Of a stretch of 64,000 bases of DNA, positions 23,372 to 35,945 are shown in pieces. Each line of letters opens with the position of its first letter. The first letter of the stretch is position 1. The notes under the pieces were generated by a model that was given only the letters and a program-made list of their open reading frames with translations, did no database searches and had not been told where the DNA came from. Both the position numbers and the translations under genes were made by a program. The stretch is from Gnetum montanum. Lineage: Eukaryota; Streptophyta; Gnetopsida; Gnetales; Gnetaceae. Location of the stretch: the NCBI GenBank assembly GCA_015680685.1, contig MNCI01025527.1:116129-180128 (forward strand), written 5' to 3'.

Positions 23372-25340
23372 GAATGAAAACTCATTCTCAAGTGAAGAAG
23401 AGGAGTAATAAGTTCTTTACAATATAACATATTGGGTAGGTATGGGATTATTGACTAACATGGTAGACTAACTCAGATGAAATAGACAAACTTTGAATGC
23501 CCAAGTGTATAGAATTATAATTTTTACAATAGTGGGTGTTCATGAGAAGAGTGAACACCCTAGAGAATATCGACATCCAACACCTCTTGGTAGTAAGAGA
23601 ATGAGAGAGAGAAGAGATCCTTCAATTATGAATGATCCTCATTATGTGGTATTGTTGCATCATCCTTGGTGTAGATAGTCCCACTTCTAGTCCATGCTTC
23701 CCACTGCAATCATGACAAGATCATGAATTAGTATGCAATGTGTAACACATAGTGATTAAATGTCCTATCTCGTTGGTGGTTACACTCAACTAAGTTTTGA
23801 TAGTGGTATATTGGTTCCTTTGGTAGTGTTAATGGGAAAATTGATAGATAGGGTTAATTAGATTAAGTGATCTATTAAATTTGAAAGAGTTCAATACAAG
23901 AAAATATTTGAAGAGCGTATAAGAATTTACAACAATGAAAAGAAGAATTCATTGAAAATTGTTGCGAAGATGTGTACAATTAGATATCATTGATGGGGTA
24001 AATAGAAAGAATTTGATTGTAAAATTGTCTAAGGGTAAAGAACTTAACTAACCTAATCAAACAATATGCAAGTGGATCCTCCCCAAAAGTAGGCACAAGA
24101 CTTTTATGCCCTTGCATAACTTCAAACCAAAGAGTCCATGGGATCCATGGATGATTAATGGTTATAGAAGGTTAAGTACAAAAACCCAGAAGTAACTAAC
24201 TAATATTTCCAACACATCAAACTAGAACATTGAACCAAAACATGAAAGTAGTAGTGAGGTGAAACATGGGAAACATAGATGTATGAAAGAGATAGAGTGG
24301 AATGGAGTTCCTGATTATAGTCACATGAAGTCCCTTGTGGATTTTGTAGTTAAATGACTTGATAGGATCCATCCTTAGTCCATACCAAAGCCAACCACTT
24401 TCAATGACTTCACATCAACATTTTAAAACCAATCTATCCCCTAAGACATAAGAGTGCTCCCATAAAACAACCACCATTCCAAATTAGAGAAGAAGTAGGA
24501 AGTGAGGAAGGGCCTTAGTTAGAGGGAATAAGTCCCATAACTAGTGCTTGTAGCTCATTTATTTTGTCTATGGGGTGTGCTTCGAATTGTCATTGTTTTT
24601 GTTTTTTTGAAATGGAAACCACACTATGCAAAGACACATGCATTTATTTTGTACAAGGGGTGTGCTTTGAATCCTCATCTTTTTTTCTTTTTTCTTTTTT
24701 TTTTTTATGAGAACCACACCATGCAAGGACTTATTCAAATTTCTTTATCGATTGGCATAGAATGGTAAGAATTTCATGGAAACACACATGCACCTAGGCA
24801 AATAGAAAAGTACAAAGAATACCAAATCCCCTTGAAGCCACACCTTGTTCAAACTTTTGAATCCTTTCCAATTCTAGAAACTACCAAAGTTACACATTTA
24901 TTATAGTTTTATTAATGAAAAAAGGACTGCATGTTTCCAAAACAAGGAAGACCATAAAGTGTGTGGATGGATGGATGTTGTGGACTCACTACCTTTACAT
25001 GAAAAAGAAGCCATGTACTAATTATCTGTAACAAAATTCAAAGCTAGAAACCAGATGCCAACAATCAAATAACAAAAATAGTACATACCACCATCAAGTA
25101 ACGCATTACCAATGTACCTGGCACTTATTAACAAAAAGTTAGAAAATCACACTCAATAAAATAAAATATAGAAGAAAGTATAAATTATTCAAAAAATATC
25201 AAATGTACTAATGGTGATGTAAAATAAAAAATTAGAAAATATTAATAATATAAAAACAAAAAGATATAAAACAAACATGTAAAACAAAAACTTGTAAAAT
25301 GAAAAATGTGTAAAACAAAAATGAAAAAGTTGAAAAACTA
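23372..25340 (-). other. 3' non-coding region of element C
   Basis: No gene supported. It aligns with the 3' regions of A, B and D. The start codon region of the D-type 3' ORF is not preserved here. Near 25270-25335 there are decayed copies of the 15-bp ACAAAAATGTGTAAA-type unit. Confidence 0.55.
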
Positions 25341-25344
25341 AGGA

Positions 25345-26620
25345 GCTACTTGAATGATTAGCATGGGTGGCCATTTCCCCCATGACTAAGCTGAAAGAAG
25401 GAAATCTGAAATATGGCGTGGTTATCCATTTGATGAGGTTGTTGTTGTGTTTAGGGTTTAGGGTCATGGAAAGATTTAATTTGTTGAATGTTGACTAGTT
25501 ATTTCTTGTTCAGGCTCCTACATTTATAGATCATCATCGCCTCTAAAGGAAAAGTCTTGTAAATGATGTAAGGTCCCTCTCACAATGTTTGAAACTTACT
25601 TCATTGAGGTGCATGTGTGGGATTCTAGTAAAGAACCTTATCTCTTAGTTAAAATTTAACTTTTCTAATTTTTAGGTCATGACATGTTTTGTTATAAGCC
25701 TTGTGTAACTCATTAGATGATAATGCTACTAATCAGTTTTTATCTAGTAGGTTGAGATTCATTAGTTTTTTCTTTTGGGCTAGACTTAAGTCAAGGTCAA
25801 GGTCACAAGCTGTTGAACGTGTATGAAGTTCAAATTGAATAGGAAGTGTTGGTAGTTTTCTATACACAAGCTCATAGGGAGAGTAGCATATAGGAAGTTT
25901 CCAAGTTGAGTGGTAGGCCTAAATGGCATCATTGAGGTTTGTGCTCCAATCCTTCCTATACTTGCTAATAGTTCTTATTAGTATTCTTGTGATTTCCCTA
26001 TTCGTAACCTCAACTTGACCATTAGCTTCAGGATGGTAAGGTGTTATGAGTTCATGTTCAACACCTATGTGTTGCATGAGCTTCCAAAAAGTAGTACTTA
26101 TAAAATGAGTTCTATTGTTAGAAATTAATGCCCATGGAACACTAGAACTATTTACAACATTTTTTTGTACACACCGAGCAAGAATAGAAGATGCAAAATT
26201 GATGATGGTTTCTTCTTCTACCCATTTCATACAATAGTCAACAACGACTATGATGTATGTCTTTTCATTTGACATGGATGTGATGGGATCCATGAAATAA
26301 ATGCCCCATATGTCAAGTGATTCTAAAGGTTGAATCCATTGTTGAGATCTCTTCATTTGAGTAGTCATTCCACCATCTTGTTGGCATCGTTCACAAGAGT
26401 AGATGAAATGGTGAGCATCCTTGAAGAGTGTTGGCCAATAGTACCTTGCCATTAGGATTCTAATGGTCATGTGTCTCCTAGCATAGTGTTCTCCACAAGG
26501 ACCTTCATGAGTATCTTGGGGAATGCATAGTTGATTAGCATTAGGAACACACCAACAAACCAAGCCTTCTAGAGGTGTTGATTAGCATTAGGACCTTGTA
26601 GAGGTGTTTGTTAATCTCCA
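25345..26620 (-). pseudogene. int: Element C integrase
   Basis: A frame of 214 codons (25919-26563) is fully open. The N-terminal zinc-binding domain is visible (EGPCGEHYARRHMTIRIL, CERCQQDGG). The catalytic core has lost both Asp residues: the expected GIDFMGP reads GIYFMDP (about 26286-26306) and the expected ISD reads ISNNRTHF. The Glu region YHPEANGQVEVTNREI is intact. A C-terminal part with the Tyr-rich segment continues toward 25345, where the conserved purine block and MGEMATHAN frame occur. The open frame is striking, but the missing metal ligands make activity unlikely. Confidence 0.85.
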
Positions 26621-26719
26621 TAAAGTGCTTTACATGGTGAAGAAACTATTGTTTCCTTGAGTGGTCCAACCCTTGTGACATCTCCTAAGTACAATGATAG
26701 GTGAGAATGTTATCATGCC

Positions 26720-27200
26720 ATTTTTGCTCATTGGTCATTTTTCTAGTTATTGCTATAGCAAAGAGGAGTTCATTAGGAAATGTATCAAATAATGGGAGTT
26801 TTCCCTCTTTGTCATCCCATGGTAACCAAGACAACCACATTGTCAATGCCCTTTCAATCTACCATTGTAAGATCAAATTCCTACAAGATCACCAGCCATT
26901 GTATGACATAGGGGCTCATCATTGGCTTATTCATTAGGAAGTGGATGGAACTATGGTTTGTGTGTACAAACACCTTGTATTCAAGCACATAATGCCTGAC
27001 CTTCTCTAGAGAAAACACCATTTCCATCAATTCTTTTTTATAGTGGTGTAGTTCAATGGTACACCCGCAATGCTTTAGCTAGCATAGTGAATGTATTATG
27101 GACATTTCTTATCATCTAACTATGTTAGCATAGCTCCCAAAGCATAATTTGATGCATTTTTCATGATGTGAAATGGTCTAGGCCAATCAGGTGCTTGTAG
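26720..27200 (-). pseudogene. Element C RNase H domain
   Basis: Located between RT and integrase and collinear with the RNase H of element B. DNA-level similarity to 15150-15600 is clear (for example the segment ending caccattgccatcaattcttt in B). The translation is broken by stops and shifts, so individual catalytic residues cannot be assigned with confidence. Confidence 0.55.
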
Positions 27201-28254
27201 AATTGGAGTTTCCACATGCCTTTTGTTTAGTTGCTGGAATGCTTTTCACATTTGAAGGTCCAAAAAAAAGGAGCATGTTTCTTTGTTAGTTCAACCAATG
27301 ATTTTGTGATCTTAGAGAAATTCTCTATTAATCACTGGTAGTAGCTAGTGTATCAACGAATGATCAAACATGTTTAACTATTTTCAACTAGAGGGTTATT
27401 CATTGGATGATCCTTATTTTTTCAAGGTCCACCTCAATTCCTACTTGTGATATTTTGTGCCCCAATATAATTCCCTCATGGACCATGAGATGAATTTTCT
27501 ACGAAATAAGCCAAAAGTTAGTTTCAACACATCCTTTCAACATTTACTCAAGGTGGTTCAAGGCTTTCTCAAATGTAGCTCTATAGGTAGAGAAATCATT
27601 CATGAAGACTTCTACACCACTACCAATCTACTATTGAAAGATACTTAAGACCAGGTGTTGAAATGTGTCAAGAGCATTACATAGACCAAATGACATCTTA
27701 CAATATGCAAAAGTCCCCTAGGGACTCATGAATGTTATTTTTTCTTAGTCTTCTAGTGCAATTTGAATTTGGTTATAGCCACTATAACCATCTAGGAAGT
27801 TGTAGTAGCAATGCCTTGATATTGTGTCTAGTACTTGGTGAAAAGATGGCAAAGAAAAGTGATCCTTGAATGTTGCCATATTCAGCAACCTAAAAGTAAT
27901 GCAAACCCACCACTTATCATCTTTTTTTGGTACATTTACAAGTGGACTAACCCACTCGATATATGCAATGGGATAGATGAACCTTGCCTTAAGGAGTTGT
28001 TTGATTTCCTCCTTGATGATTTGCTTCAATTTGGGATTCAACTGCCTCTATAGTTGTCATTTTGGATTCATGGCCAAGTCAGTGTAAATGCAATACTGGC
28101 ATATCCTAGGATCAATCCCTATGAGTTTAGGATATGAAAAAGTAAAAGCTACTAACCATATTTCAACTACCTTCAACAGCATCTCTTTCTGTTCTAGAGA
28201 AAGTCTTACATTAATTATAACTAGCTTCTTATTTTTCAGAAATACATATTCCAT
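27200..28254 (-). pseudogene. Element C reverse transcriptase
   Basis: Segments EWVSPLVNVPKKDDKWWVCITFRLL (written in two parts: EWVSPLVNVPKK and WWVCITFRLLNMATFKDHF), YYNFLDGYSGYNQIQI and KFE-type thumb residues identify a Ty3/gypsy RT. The catalytic motif reads FMND at 27592-27603, so the first Asp of the expected FMDD has become Asn. The N-terminal linker (28057-28254) matches that of B and D (EYVFLKNKKLVIINVRLS). Confidence 0.8.
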
Positions 28255-28509
28255 TCTAGCTGGTAGAGTTATCAGTTCAAGGGGCTATTACTTGAAGTCC
28301 TTAGAAAACTTTTCAGTTCTCCCCAATAGGTATCATTGTTTATATCATCAAAGAGTTGATGATGAACTTGTGTTAGTTTATCCGTGCTTGTGACATATTC
28401 ACATGTTAGGCTCTCAGTTGGTTCCATGCACAGTGTGTTGCTTTCTAAATTAGCATTCAGTGATTGGGTTCCCTCCTATTTTTTGGCTACTATGTATAGA
28501 CACCTTTGA

Positions 28510-29160
28510 ATTTCTACTTCTTGCACACACTACTTGCATGCAAAGATGGATGCCTACTTAATGGCCCAAAGTTTCTACACACAATTGCACCCACTATCAT
28601 TGTATGCGAGACATGGAACCTTTTCTTCTCAATCTTTTGAAATGCATTTTCTTTATAGATTTCTAGGAAAAGATCTTTGATGCTCATTCTTGCATCTACA
28701 GTGCTCAACCATGCTCTTCCTATGATGATTGGGAAGTCCCATTTACAGTTCTCCACTTTGATTACTACAAAGTCAATAGGTTAAGACCACCTACAAACAG
28801 TTATCACAATGTCTTCTACTAGTTCCAATGGAATAGTGATGGACTAGTCTACCAATTCTAATATGATGTTTCTCTTCCTAAGAGGAGGCAGGTTCCAAGT
28901 AGTGTACATCTCATGAGAAATCAAATTAACACCAAAACCTAAATTAAGAAGAGCCTTACATGGTTCATTTCCAACAATTTGCAAATAAATTATAGGACTT
29001 CCAGGATCAGCTAATTTCTTGGGAAGGTTTCCTGCATAAATCCAATCAGACATGGTGTGAGTAAGCATTACAATATGGATCCTTTGCAGAGTTTGATTTG
29101 AAGGAGGCACAAAGGAATTTGATATGGAGGAAGAGGCAAGAGTAGGGTTGTCAACCATGG
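28510..29160 (-). pseudogene. Element C aspartic protease
   Basis: Active site reads KALLNLGFGVNLISHEM: the catalytic Asp is Asn and Gly-Ser-Gly is Gly-Phe-Gly. LELVD and FPIIIGRAWLSTVDA follow. Homologous to the protease of A at every recognisable block. Confidence 0.75.
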
Positions 29161-29169
29161 GTGTAGGTG

Positions 29170-31611
29170 AAGGCTTAGGTAGACTATGAGGTTGAAAGAG
29201 AGGTCTTTTCTTTGATCAGGCATTCAACCCTTTTGATTGATGATTGGATTGCAAATTGATAGCCCTTGTAGCATTGTGTTGTTGTAGTTGAGCAAGTAGT
29301 TCATCCTACATTTTTAGAGTAGGTGGTAGTTGTGCAACTGAAAGAGGAGTGTGTGTAGGGACTAGATGAGGATAAGGATAGAGGGTAACATCCCTTCTTT
29401 CATGTAGAGATGAAGTTCGATAATAGTCATAAGGATGGTAGTAAGGTTGAATATTAGAAATGTGACTAGAAGAGTCACATAGAGACATGGGTTGTTAAAC
29501 ATAAAAACCATATGGATCAAGCTGCTAGTAAGGGTATTGTTGCCTTGGTGGTGTAAGCGCCCATGATTGTAGTTGCTGCCATTGTTGGTACTATTCATAT
29601 GGTTACTGTGGAGCTCTGCATGGATAATATGATTGTTGCTAGTGGAATTTCCTGAGATTACCTTTAGGATAAGGCAACCTCTTGGATGTTTTCCTTTGTG
29701 TAAGTTGTGGATGTAAGGCATACACCCTAGGCTCCTTAAGATATGATAAAATGGGGCAACATCCCTTAGGATGTTCATACTAGCAAACATCACTTCCATG
29801 ATCATCATATGATTCATTGTTCACAACCTTTTCTATTGTAGCAATTTTTCCCTTACCTTTGTAATATGCAGGTTTAGTTTCTTTGTGCCTTATGTGCTCA
29901 TGATCACTACCTTATTCTCAGGACTCGTCAGCAATTTTGATGACAGCTTAAAATTAGCTATCCATGGAGTTCCTTAATTGATCAACCTTGGCCATAAGTT
30001 CAAATTGGAATTGTTAAAGTGACAAGGATTTTTTATGCATCCCCTCATCAAATACGGATTCATCCTCACTATCACAGAATCAAACCTCTTGCTTATGAAT
30101 GGAAGGATCATGGTTGTACTCCTCTGCACTTTCTCTTTTTCTTAGTTCACCCTCCTCTTTGGAGACCTACTCTATTAACCTTTGTACCTAATGGACCGTT
30201 AGTTTTGAAAATTATCCTTGGGCATAGACACCAAGGGTTTTCCTCATTTCATTATGAAGCCCATCTACAACATGGTGGAGTTGAGCCAATTGAGAATAAC
30301 CATGGCTAAGGCAGTTTTGCATTAAGGCATAGTATTAGCCAATGGTGGTATCCAAGGGTTCATGTACTCCTTGCTTCCACCCTTGAATTTGCTTTCTTAT
30401 GTTGTACACCCAGTAGTATGTTTGATGCTTATCATTGAACATTTCAAGCATGGTACTCCATTGTCTAATAGACTCTAATTTTAAGGACTAGTACCAATTC
30501 TCTGCTTCCTTGATGAGTGTCCTAGGAAACAACTTTAGTTTCTATCATTTCTTCTCTATGTCTTGCAAGGCACATGCATCTTGAAAATCTTGAAGATGAT
30601 TCTATAGATCAAAGTTATATCCTCCTTCAAATCGAGGAATATTGTTCATGTCTAACTATTTTATCTAATTGTCTTTCACATGCTTTTTTGGAATTCTGAT
30701 TGCCTCTACAATGTTAAGCATACTTCAGGTATCAAATAGAGGCTCATCAAGGCCTTGATCATGGTGCCTACAATGCTCTCTACTACCCCTTCATTCATGG
30801 TGATGTGCCTCTCTTGAATTTTTGTGCCCTAAATCTTGCCTATCTCAATGGTCCCTTTGGTCATTCTGGTCTCGTCGGTCATTTCTTTCATTTTGATCAC
30901 CTCTATCATGATCTCCTCTTCTGTGGTCATGGTCGATGCTAGAAGAAGATGATGATGAAGGGAAAGAGGAAGGATAATTAGCATCATCATGGTGCCTACT
31001 AACACCTCTTTGGTGATCCTGACCACAATCACGATCGTGCTTCTTACCAACATCTCTATCTTGACTTACCCCTTTGGATCCTTCCTTGTCATTGGATCCC
31101 TTGTTACCAGAATTAGGATTGTGAACTATGGTGTGCAGATTCTAGTTTTGACCTTCATAGCCAAAGTTAAAGAGAGGAGCATCATTGAGTGAAAGATCCC
31201 CAAAGAAGGGTTCCCCACTAGCTTGTTCATACAATAGGAATAGAAAATTGTTAAGTCCCTTTCCCTTCAAAAATTCATAGCATTTCTCTAGCTATCAATC
31301 ATGTAGGCATTGTGCCTTAGTGGAATGATAATCCCTGGCATCGACATCTTCCATGATATATTTTCCATGGAAATATTGAAGACCACATCATACAATCATT
31401 TGATAAAGCATTGCAAGAGTAGCACAATCGAGTAGCAACCCAATGTTTCCCTCCATGTCACACCATCATAGCTATTCATCCTAGTGTAAGATGAAGGTAA
31501 AGTTGGCACATACTCATTAGGATTAGTATATGTAATTCAGTACTATTGAGGCTTTGATGGTCAAGCGTTATCAAGCTTGGGTAAAGAAGCATTCCTATGA
31601 GAAGAAGACAT
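29170..31611 (-). pseudogene. gag: Element C gag
   Basis: Start taken at the ATG complementing 31609-31611 (MSSSHRNASL). A His/Asp/Arg-rich linker (about 30830-31050) precedes the core, where IPRFEGGYN, AENWY and IRKQIQGWKQG are readable (about 30440-30640). An acidic coiled-coil-like stretch (29900-30180) and a zinc-knuckle-like YEHPKGCCPI (about 29740-29770) follow, then a Gln/Pro/Tyr-rich linker to the protease. Many stops are TAG at expected Gln codons. Confidence 0.7.
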
Positions 31612-31750
31612 TGTCGATTAGTGATAAAAAAGCACAATGTGCTCTGAGAATTTGATGTAGTAATTGTAACACAAGATATTACTCTCAAGTTCATTCCAAT
31701 GATTTAAATACTTTCACTAGATCCTAGATAGCACACAAAACAACAAAAGG

Positions 31751-31768
31751 TTCTTGACAATGGTTCTA
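31751..31768 (-). other. Decayed primer-binding site of element C
   Basis: Minus strand TAGAACCATTGTCAAGAA keeps 12 of 18 positions of the PBS of element A and sits at the same distance from the LTR. Confidence 0.55.
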
Positions 31769-31769
31769 A

Positions 31770-32583
31770 TGATGAGCGGCGAGGTACCCCTATGCCCAAC
31801 CTTACGAATCACTAAGGCATTACGTGTGATCTGATTGAATTCCTCTAGGAAGTGAAATGGTGTTGAGAATGTTTGTTGTCTTCCCAACTACACTTGTGAG
31901 GCTCAAGGATATGGTTTAAGTGTAATTGAGGTATATGAATTTTTATCATTTTATGTTTTCTCGATGTAATCACCTACAATAAGATTAAAGGGTAAAGTAT
32001 ATTGAAACTAATGGCTATTGCCTAGCTAGCCTAACATAAGTGACTATCCCACTTTCCTAAACACATATAGCACTACTAGGCCACCAAACGTTAAGTGTTT
32101 CTGGGTTACCAAGTACTATATGAATGTTCGAAGTCATCATGATCATGTTCATTAACTCATGGAAATAAATTTCTTAATCAAATGCATTAAAGTAAAGAAT
32201 AAGAAAGTAAAATTCAATAAGGAAAATATTATTCTCAGTGCTACAAGGATTTTCAAAAGAGTTCATTTTATTCCCATCACATTGCTACACTTAGGTACAT
32301 TAGTGTTCAAACAAAGAACCGTACATACTTTGGACTCCTTCTACGGGCACTTAGAAAATATTCTAACTCTAAGCAAAATAAACTGCAAGAGCTTCACAAC
32401 CTTACTTGAAGACTAAAACTAAATATATAAAAAACTCACTCAAAACAAGAGCCTAAGTGTAGTATTTATAGACTTGGGGAATATACCTCAACATCAAATA
32501 TTTGACATTGGATCCAAGTCTTGACATTACGTATGCGACGTCACTGCCCCAGCACCATGGCTGACACAAATGGTGATTCATCA
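31770..32583 (-). repeat. 5' LTR of element C
   Basis: 814 bp. Inner end TGATGAGCGGCGAGGTACC (plus strand) is the least decayed LTR end in the window; outer end ...gattcatca. TATA box on the minus strand at 32463-32470, with a CpG-containing dyad region just upstream of it (32490-32560). Confidence 0.85.
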
Positions 32584-32599
32584 ATAGTTATTATGGTAG

Positions 32600-33340
32600 A
32601 AATATTTTAGGCAAGGATTAATCTAAAGATGAAAAATACTAATGTTTCTCAGATTGTAGAGACTATGAAGAATTCCAAATCTTTTGAATTTATTTTACCT
32701 AATACTTTATAGGAATTTGTAACAAAAGATATCACTATACATATTTTTTGATTTATTTGCATGAATAAGTATTTTATTCTAGTGATTTAGGTTATCTTTG
32801 AATGCTATGAAATAAATATTTTGCATGCTTACTATTTGTGAATTTTTTTCTTGTTAAACTAAACAATTTTAAAATGGTTCAAAAATCATTGGATCTTAAA
32901 GTTTTTATGGACCAGCATAATAATTTTATTGCATGAAAATAAAAAATGGATTTTGATCTCTATTCTTTTGATTATTTTAAAATTCCTTGTTGGATTGAAT
33001 TAGAAAATCTTCCTCTTATTTTTCAAAGACTTGAAAGTGAAATTTTTGGCAACATTAGCACAATCTTGAAGATAGAGTAAAAGAGATTACTAGATGATAT
33101 GTAGTACACACATCATTTCGTAGAAATTGATTTATAATAGAAGAAGACAAGATTAAAACTCAAGGCTGGTAGACCATGTTTTTTTTTTTAAAACAAATTA
33201 CATAGTGTGATTTGTGAGGATGTTGCTACTATGCTCATCATAAAGGTCATGTTATTGAAATTTGTTCTATTCTCAATAAATATGTTGTTCATAAGGAAAA
33301 GAAATAAAAAATTTTAGAAAAGGAAGATAATGATATTTTT
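32600..33340 (+). pseudogene. Possible old retroelement ORF fragment with a zinc-knuckle remnant
   Basis: Plus-strand translation in shifting frames gives WIELENLPLIFQRLESEIFG (about 32990-33050) and, about 180 bp on, CYYAHHKGHVIEIC (about 33220-33262). The second has the CX2CX4HX4C spacing with the second Cys replaced by Ala. The first resembles the W-R--NLP-E-W block of DUF4283-type proteins (LINE ORF1 and relatives). I favour a decayed LINE ORF1-like fragment, but a gag fragment is possible. Confidence 0.35.
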
Positions 33341-33512
33341 AAGCATGCATAAATAAAATCTTCTTTAATGAATTCTTAACCCTTTACAAAACCTTTTAAA
33401 TCTAAAGATGCTAGTATGTTAGAGGGGTATGATGCAATGGCATCAACTAACACATAATTAAGTATACCCTATTTTGATCTCCTACCCTTTTCAATCAATC
33501 TCGAGTTCCTAA

Positions 33513-33548
33513 GATATATAGATCTTCTATAGATATAAGATCTATATA
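33513..33548. repeat. AT-rich inverted repeat and (TA)n
   Basis: Arms atatatagatctt and aagatctatatat (13 bp, perfect) surround a 10-base spacer. An impure TA microsatellite continues to about 33590. It could form a cruciform; no element boundary was recognised. Confidence 0.7.
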
Positions 33549-33599
33549 TATATATTCCTATGTATATATATATATTATATTTTCCTATTAGAGCCATTC

Positions 33600-34650
33600 T
33601 CTATTAACCATAACATAACACTATCAAATGTGGAAACATCTTTTGTCATGTGAGAACATCATTTTCCACATATGTTGTCATGTTAATATCATTTTGAATT
33701 AAAAAGATTCTATTGATAGTGATAGATTTCGATATGCATCTCTCCTAGCTCTCTATCTCATAGCTTTACTACTTTATTTGTTGCTAGCAGTGCTTCCACC
33801 ATGTCATGGTTACTGAAGGAAAAAACAAGTTTGAAACCTAGGCTACAAGCTCTTGATCCCAATCAATTGAATTTGTGCTTGGAATTGGATATGTAACAGG
33901 ATCAAGTGGTCCTTTATTTTCCTATGAGTTATTTGTAGTGAATGGCCTAGGTGAGTTGATGGTAGGAAACCTTTTGATTCATTCAGATTTAATTTGTCTA
34001 GGATTGACTATTCACCTGTGGTTGTGGTTATGGCCTACTTTAGTGCTAAAATGAACATCTACTTTTGTTGGACTAGTAGGGGAATAGCATAGTTTGTATA
34101 CAAAGTAACAAAAGGTTATAATAAGAAAATTTGAAGAATGAGTGCACCAAGGGCTCATTAGTATGTAAGGCATTTAGTCATCATTAGTACACAATTAGTT
34201 TTCTTATTTTCTGTTGACTAAGCTTGTCTCGTTTCTTGTCATTATTGGACCTAGTTAGCATCAAGTCATTTATTTCTTGTCCTAACTTGATTAACCAAGC
34301 TAAGCTAGTCTATTTCTCTTGTATTTCTTTTTCCTGAGCTTGTATCTTTTAGGGGATCAATTGCTCTCACTACTAGTTTCATGTAGCCTGGGATCATCAT
34401 TACTAGATACCCATTGATAGTTCATGATCTTTTAGTGTGTAGGATTAGGTTCACTAGTGTTTAAATGTCCTCCTTGGAAGTGATATTTTTAAGACTGAGG
34501 CATGCACTCTATGTTCATAGTGATATTTCAGGTGAAATCTTCTGATTATGCCTCCTGATCAAGGAGCATCTAGTTGTTGCCTTTTGATTCATGAGCTTTA
34601 TGCTACATGAGATCTAGTTTGTTATACTATTTATTAGTTTGTGTGTAGCA
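33600..34650. other. Non-coding DNA
   Basis: No supported feature. It lacks similarity to the other elements in the window. Confidence 0.45.
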
Positions 34651-34653
34651 AGG

Positions 34654-34835
34654 GATTTAGTGGGGAATGAGTTCTCGAGTTCCCTGATGAAATGAGAATT
34701 GACCAATTGGATATTCCTCGATTTAGTGAAGAATGAGTCCTCCAGTTTTTCCGTTCAATGAGAATTAACCAACGAGAGATTTACTACTAATGTAGGGAAT
34801 AAGTCCCTAAGTTTTTCCTTCTCTTGTCTTGAACC
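34654..34835. repeat. Short tandem duplication (about 66-bp unit)
   Basis: GATTTAGTGGGGAATGAG (34654) recurs as GATTTAGTGAAGAATGAG (34720), each followed by a tc..agtt...cc and a caatgagaattnaccaa-type stretch. A weaker third copy begins near 34778. Confidence 0.6.
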
Positions 34836-34879
34836 ATGAGGTGAGGTGAATTTATTATCAAGATCAAGGCCAAATATGG

Positions 34880-35945
34880 CTTTGGAATATATCTAATATT
34901 TTTCATTGAAGATCTCTAAAATCATACTTTACCTTCCAATTAGTTTTAGTTCCAAGAACTTAGATCAAATTTCTACTTCCTTGGTTAGTATCATAAGAAA
35001 TAAATTTAATTTTTTCCATTCATTCATTATTTTTTACAAAGCACAAGCATCATGAAAGGCTTGTAGATGATATTGTGGATATGCATTATAATCTTTCTAG
35101 AAATTAGGGATGTTGTTCTTGTTCAATAGTTTGATTTGGTATTCCTCTTATGCCTACTGGAAATGTAGATTGCCTTCATAACATTAATCATGTTGTGGGT
35201 AGTAAGTAATGATGAATCATAATGATCTCTATCTTAATGGTCTCTATCATGACCATGTCCCCTTTGATGTTTCCTAGTATGTCTTTTTTCATGTATGTGC
35301 CCTATTTCTCAATCTTCGTTACCATCTCTTCCTCTATCTCTATGATGGTCTCTTTGATCATCTTTAGTAGGTTGTGTATCATTATTTCTCCTTTATGAGT
35401 CACATTCACTATCATTGAAGCTTGATGATGATGAAGAATTAGGAGTGTCATACTAGCTTGTTCTCTTTTGTTAACTCCTTTGTTTATCTCAAGTTGATAT
35501 ACTAGAAGACCTAAGCCTAGAGTTCCTCATTGTATTGGGTTCTACTCTTCCTCTTCCTTGGTTTCTAGTTAAGGTTGAATGTAAACATGGATTTGTCATA
35601 TCATCTAATACAAAGGATGGATAATTTTAGTAATGTGATATTCTCAAGTGGTATTTAGTATCCTCCTCTTCAAATTATAATGTTAATGAAATGATGGCCC
35701 TCTTTCCCTTGGTGACTTCATGTTGTACCTCCATGAAATGATTCTTTTTAAATTAGGCCTTGATGGATTTATAGGGCTTGAACATCTCATCAACCACCAT
35801 GTAATCGCTAATAGCTATTTCCAGTACCACTTTCATTAATGTTATTAGGAACATTGATGAAATTGAATGATCAAGTGATAACATAGTGTTGTCTTCTAGG
35901 TCTCTCCATTGCAACTAATCATCCTAGTGAAAAATTAAAGTAAAC
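34880..35945 (-). pseudogene. Gag-only fragment of the Athila-like family
   Basis: DNA aligns with the N-terminal half of gag in B (18810-19830): the ttttccattcattcatt...aagcacaagcatcatgaaaggcttg block at 35000-35060 is nearly identical to 18930-18985. It has no LTR, PBS or pol on either side, so it is a truncated relic of a fifth copy. Stops and shifts are frequent. Confidence 0.7.

Larger units (their letters stand above)
22610..32583 (-). mobile_element. Element C: Athila-like Ty3/gypsy LTR retrotransposon
   Basis: A 9.97-kb minus-strand element of the same family as A and B: 5' LTR 31770-32583, decayed PBS 31751-31768, gag, protease, RT, RNase H and integrase leftward to about 25340, 3' non-coding region, polypurine tract 23359-23371 and 3' LTR 22610-23358. 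It carries the longest open integrase of the family in this window. Every enzyme active site I can locate has lost a catalytic Asp, so it is inactive. Confidence 0.88.

Noticed and set aside
25919-26563. Functional integrase in element C
   Set aside because: The 214-codon frame is open, but both catalytic Asp positions are replaced and the surrounding polyprotein is broken.
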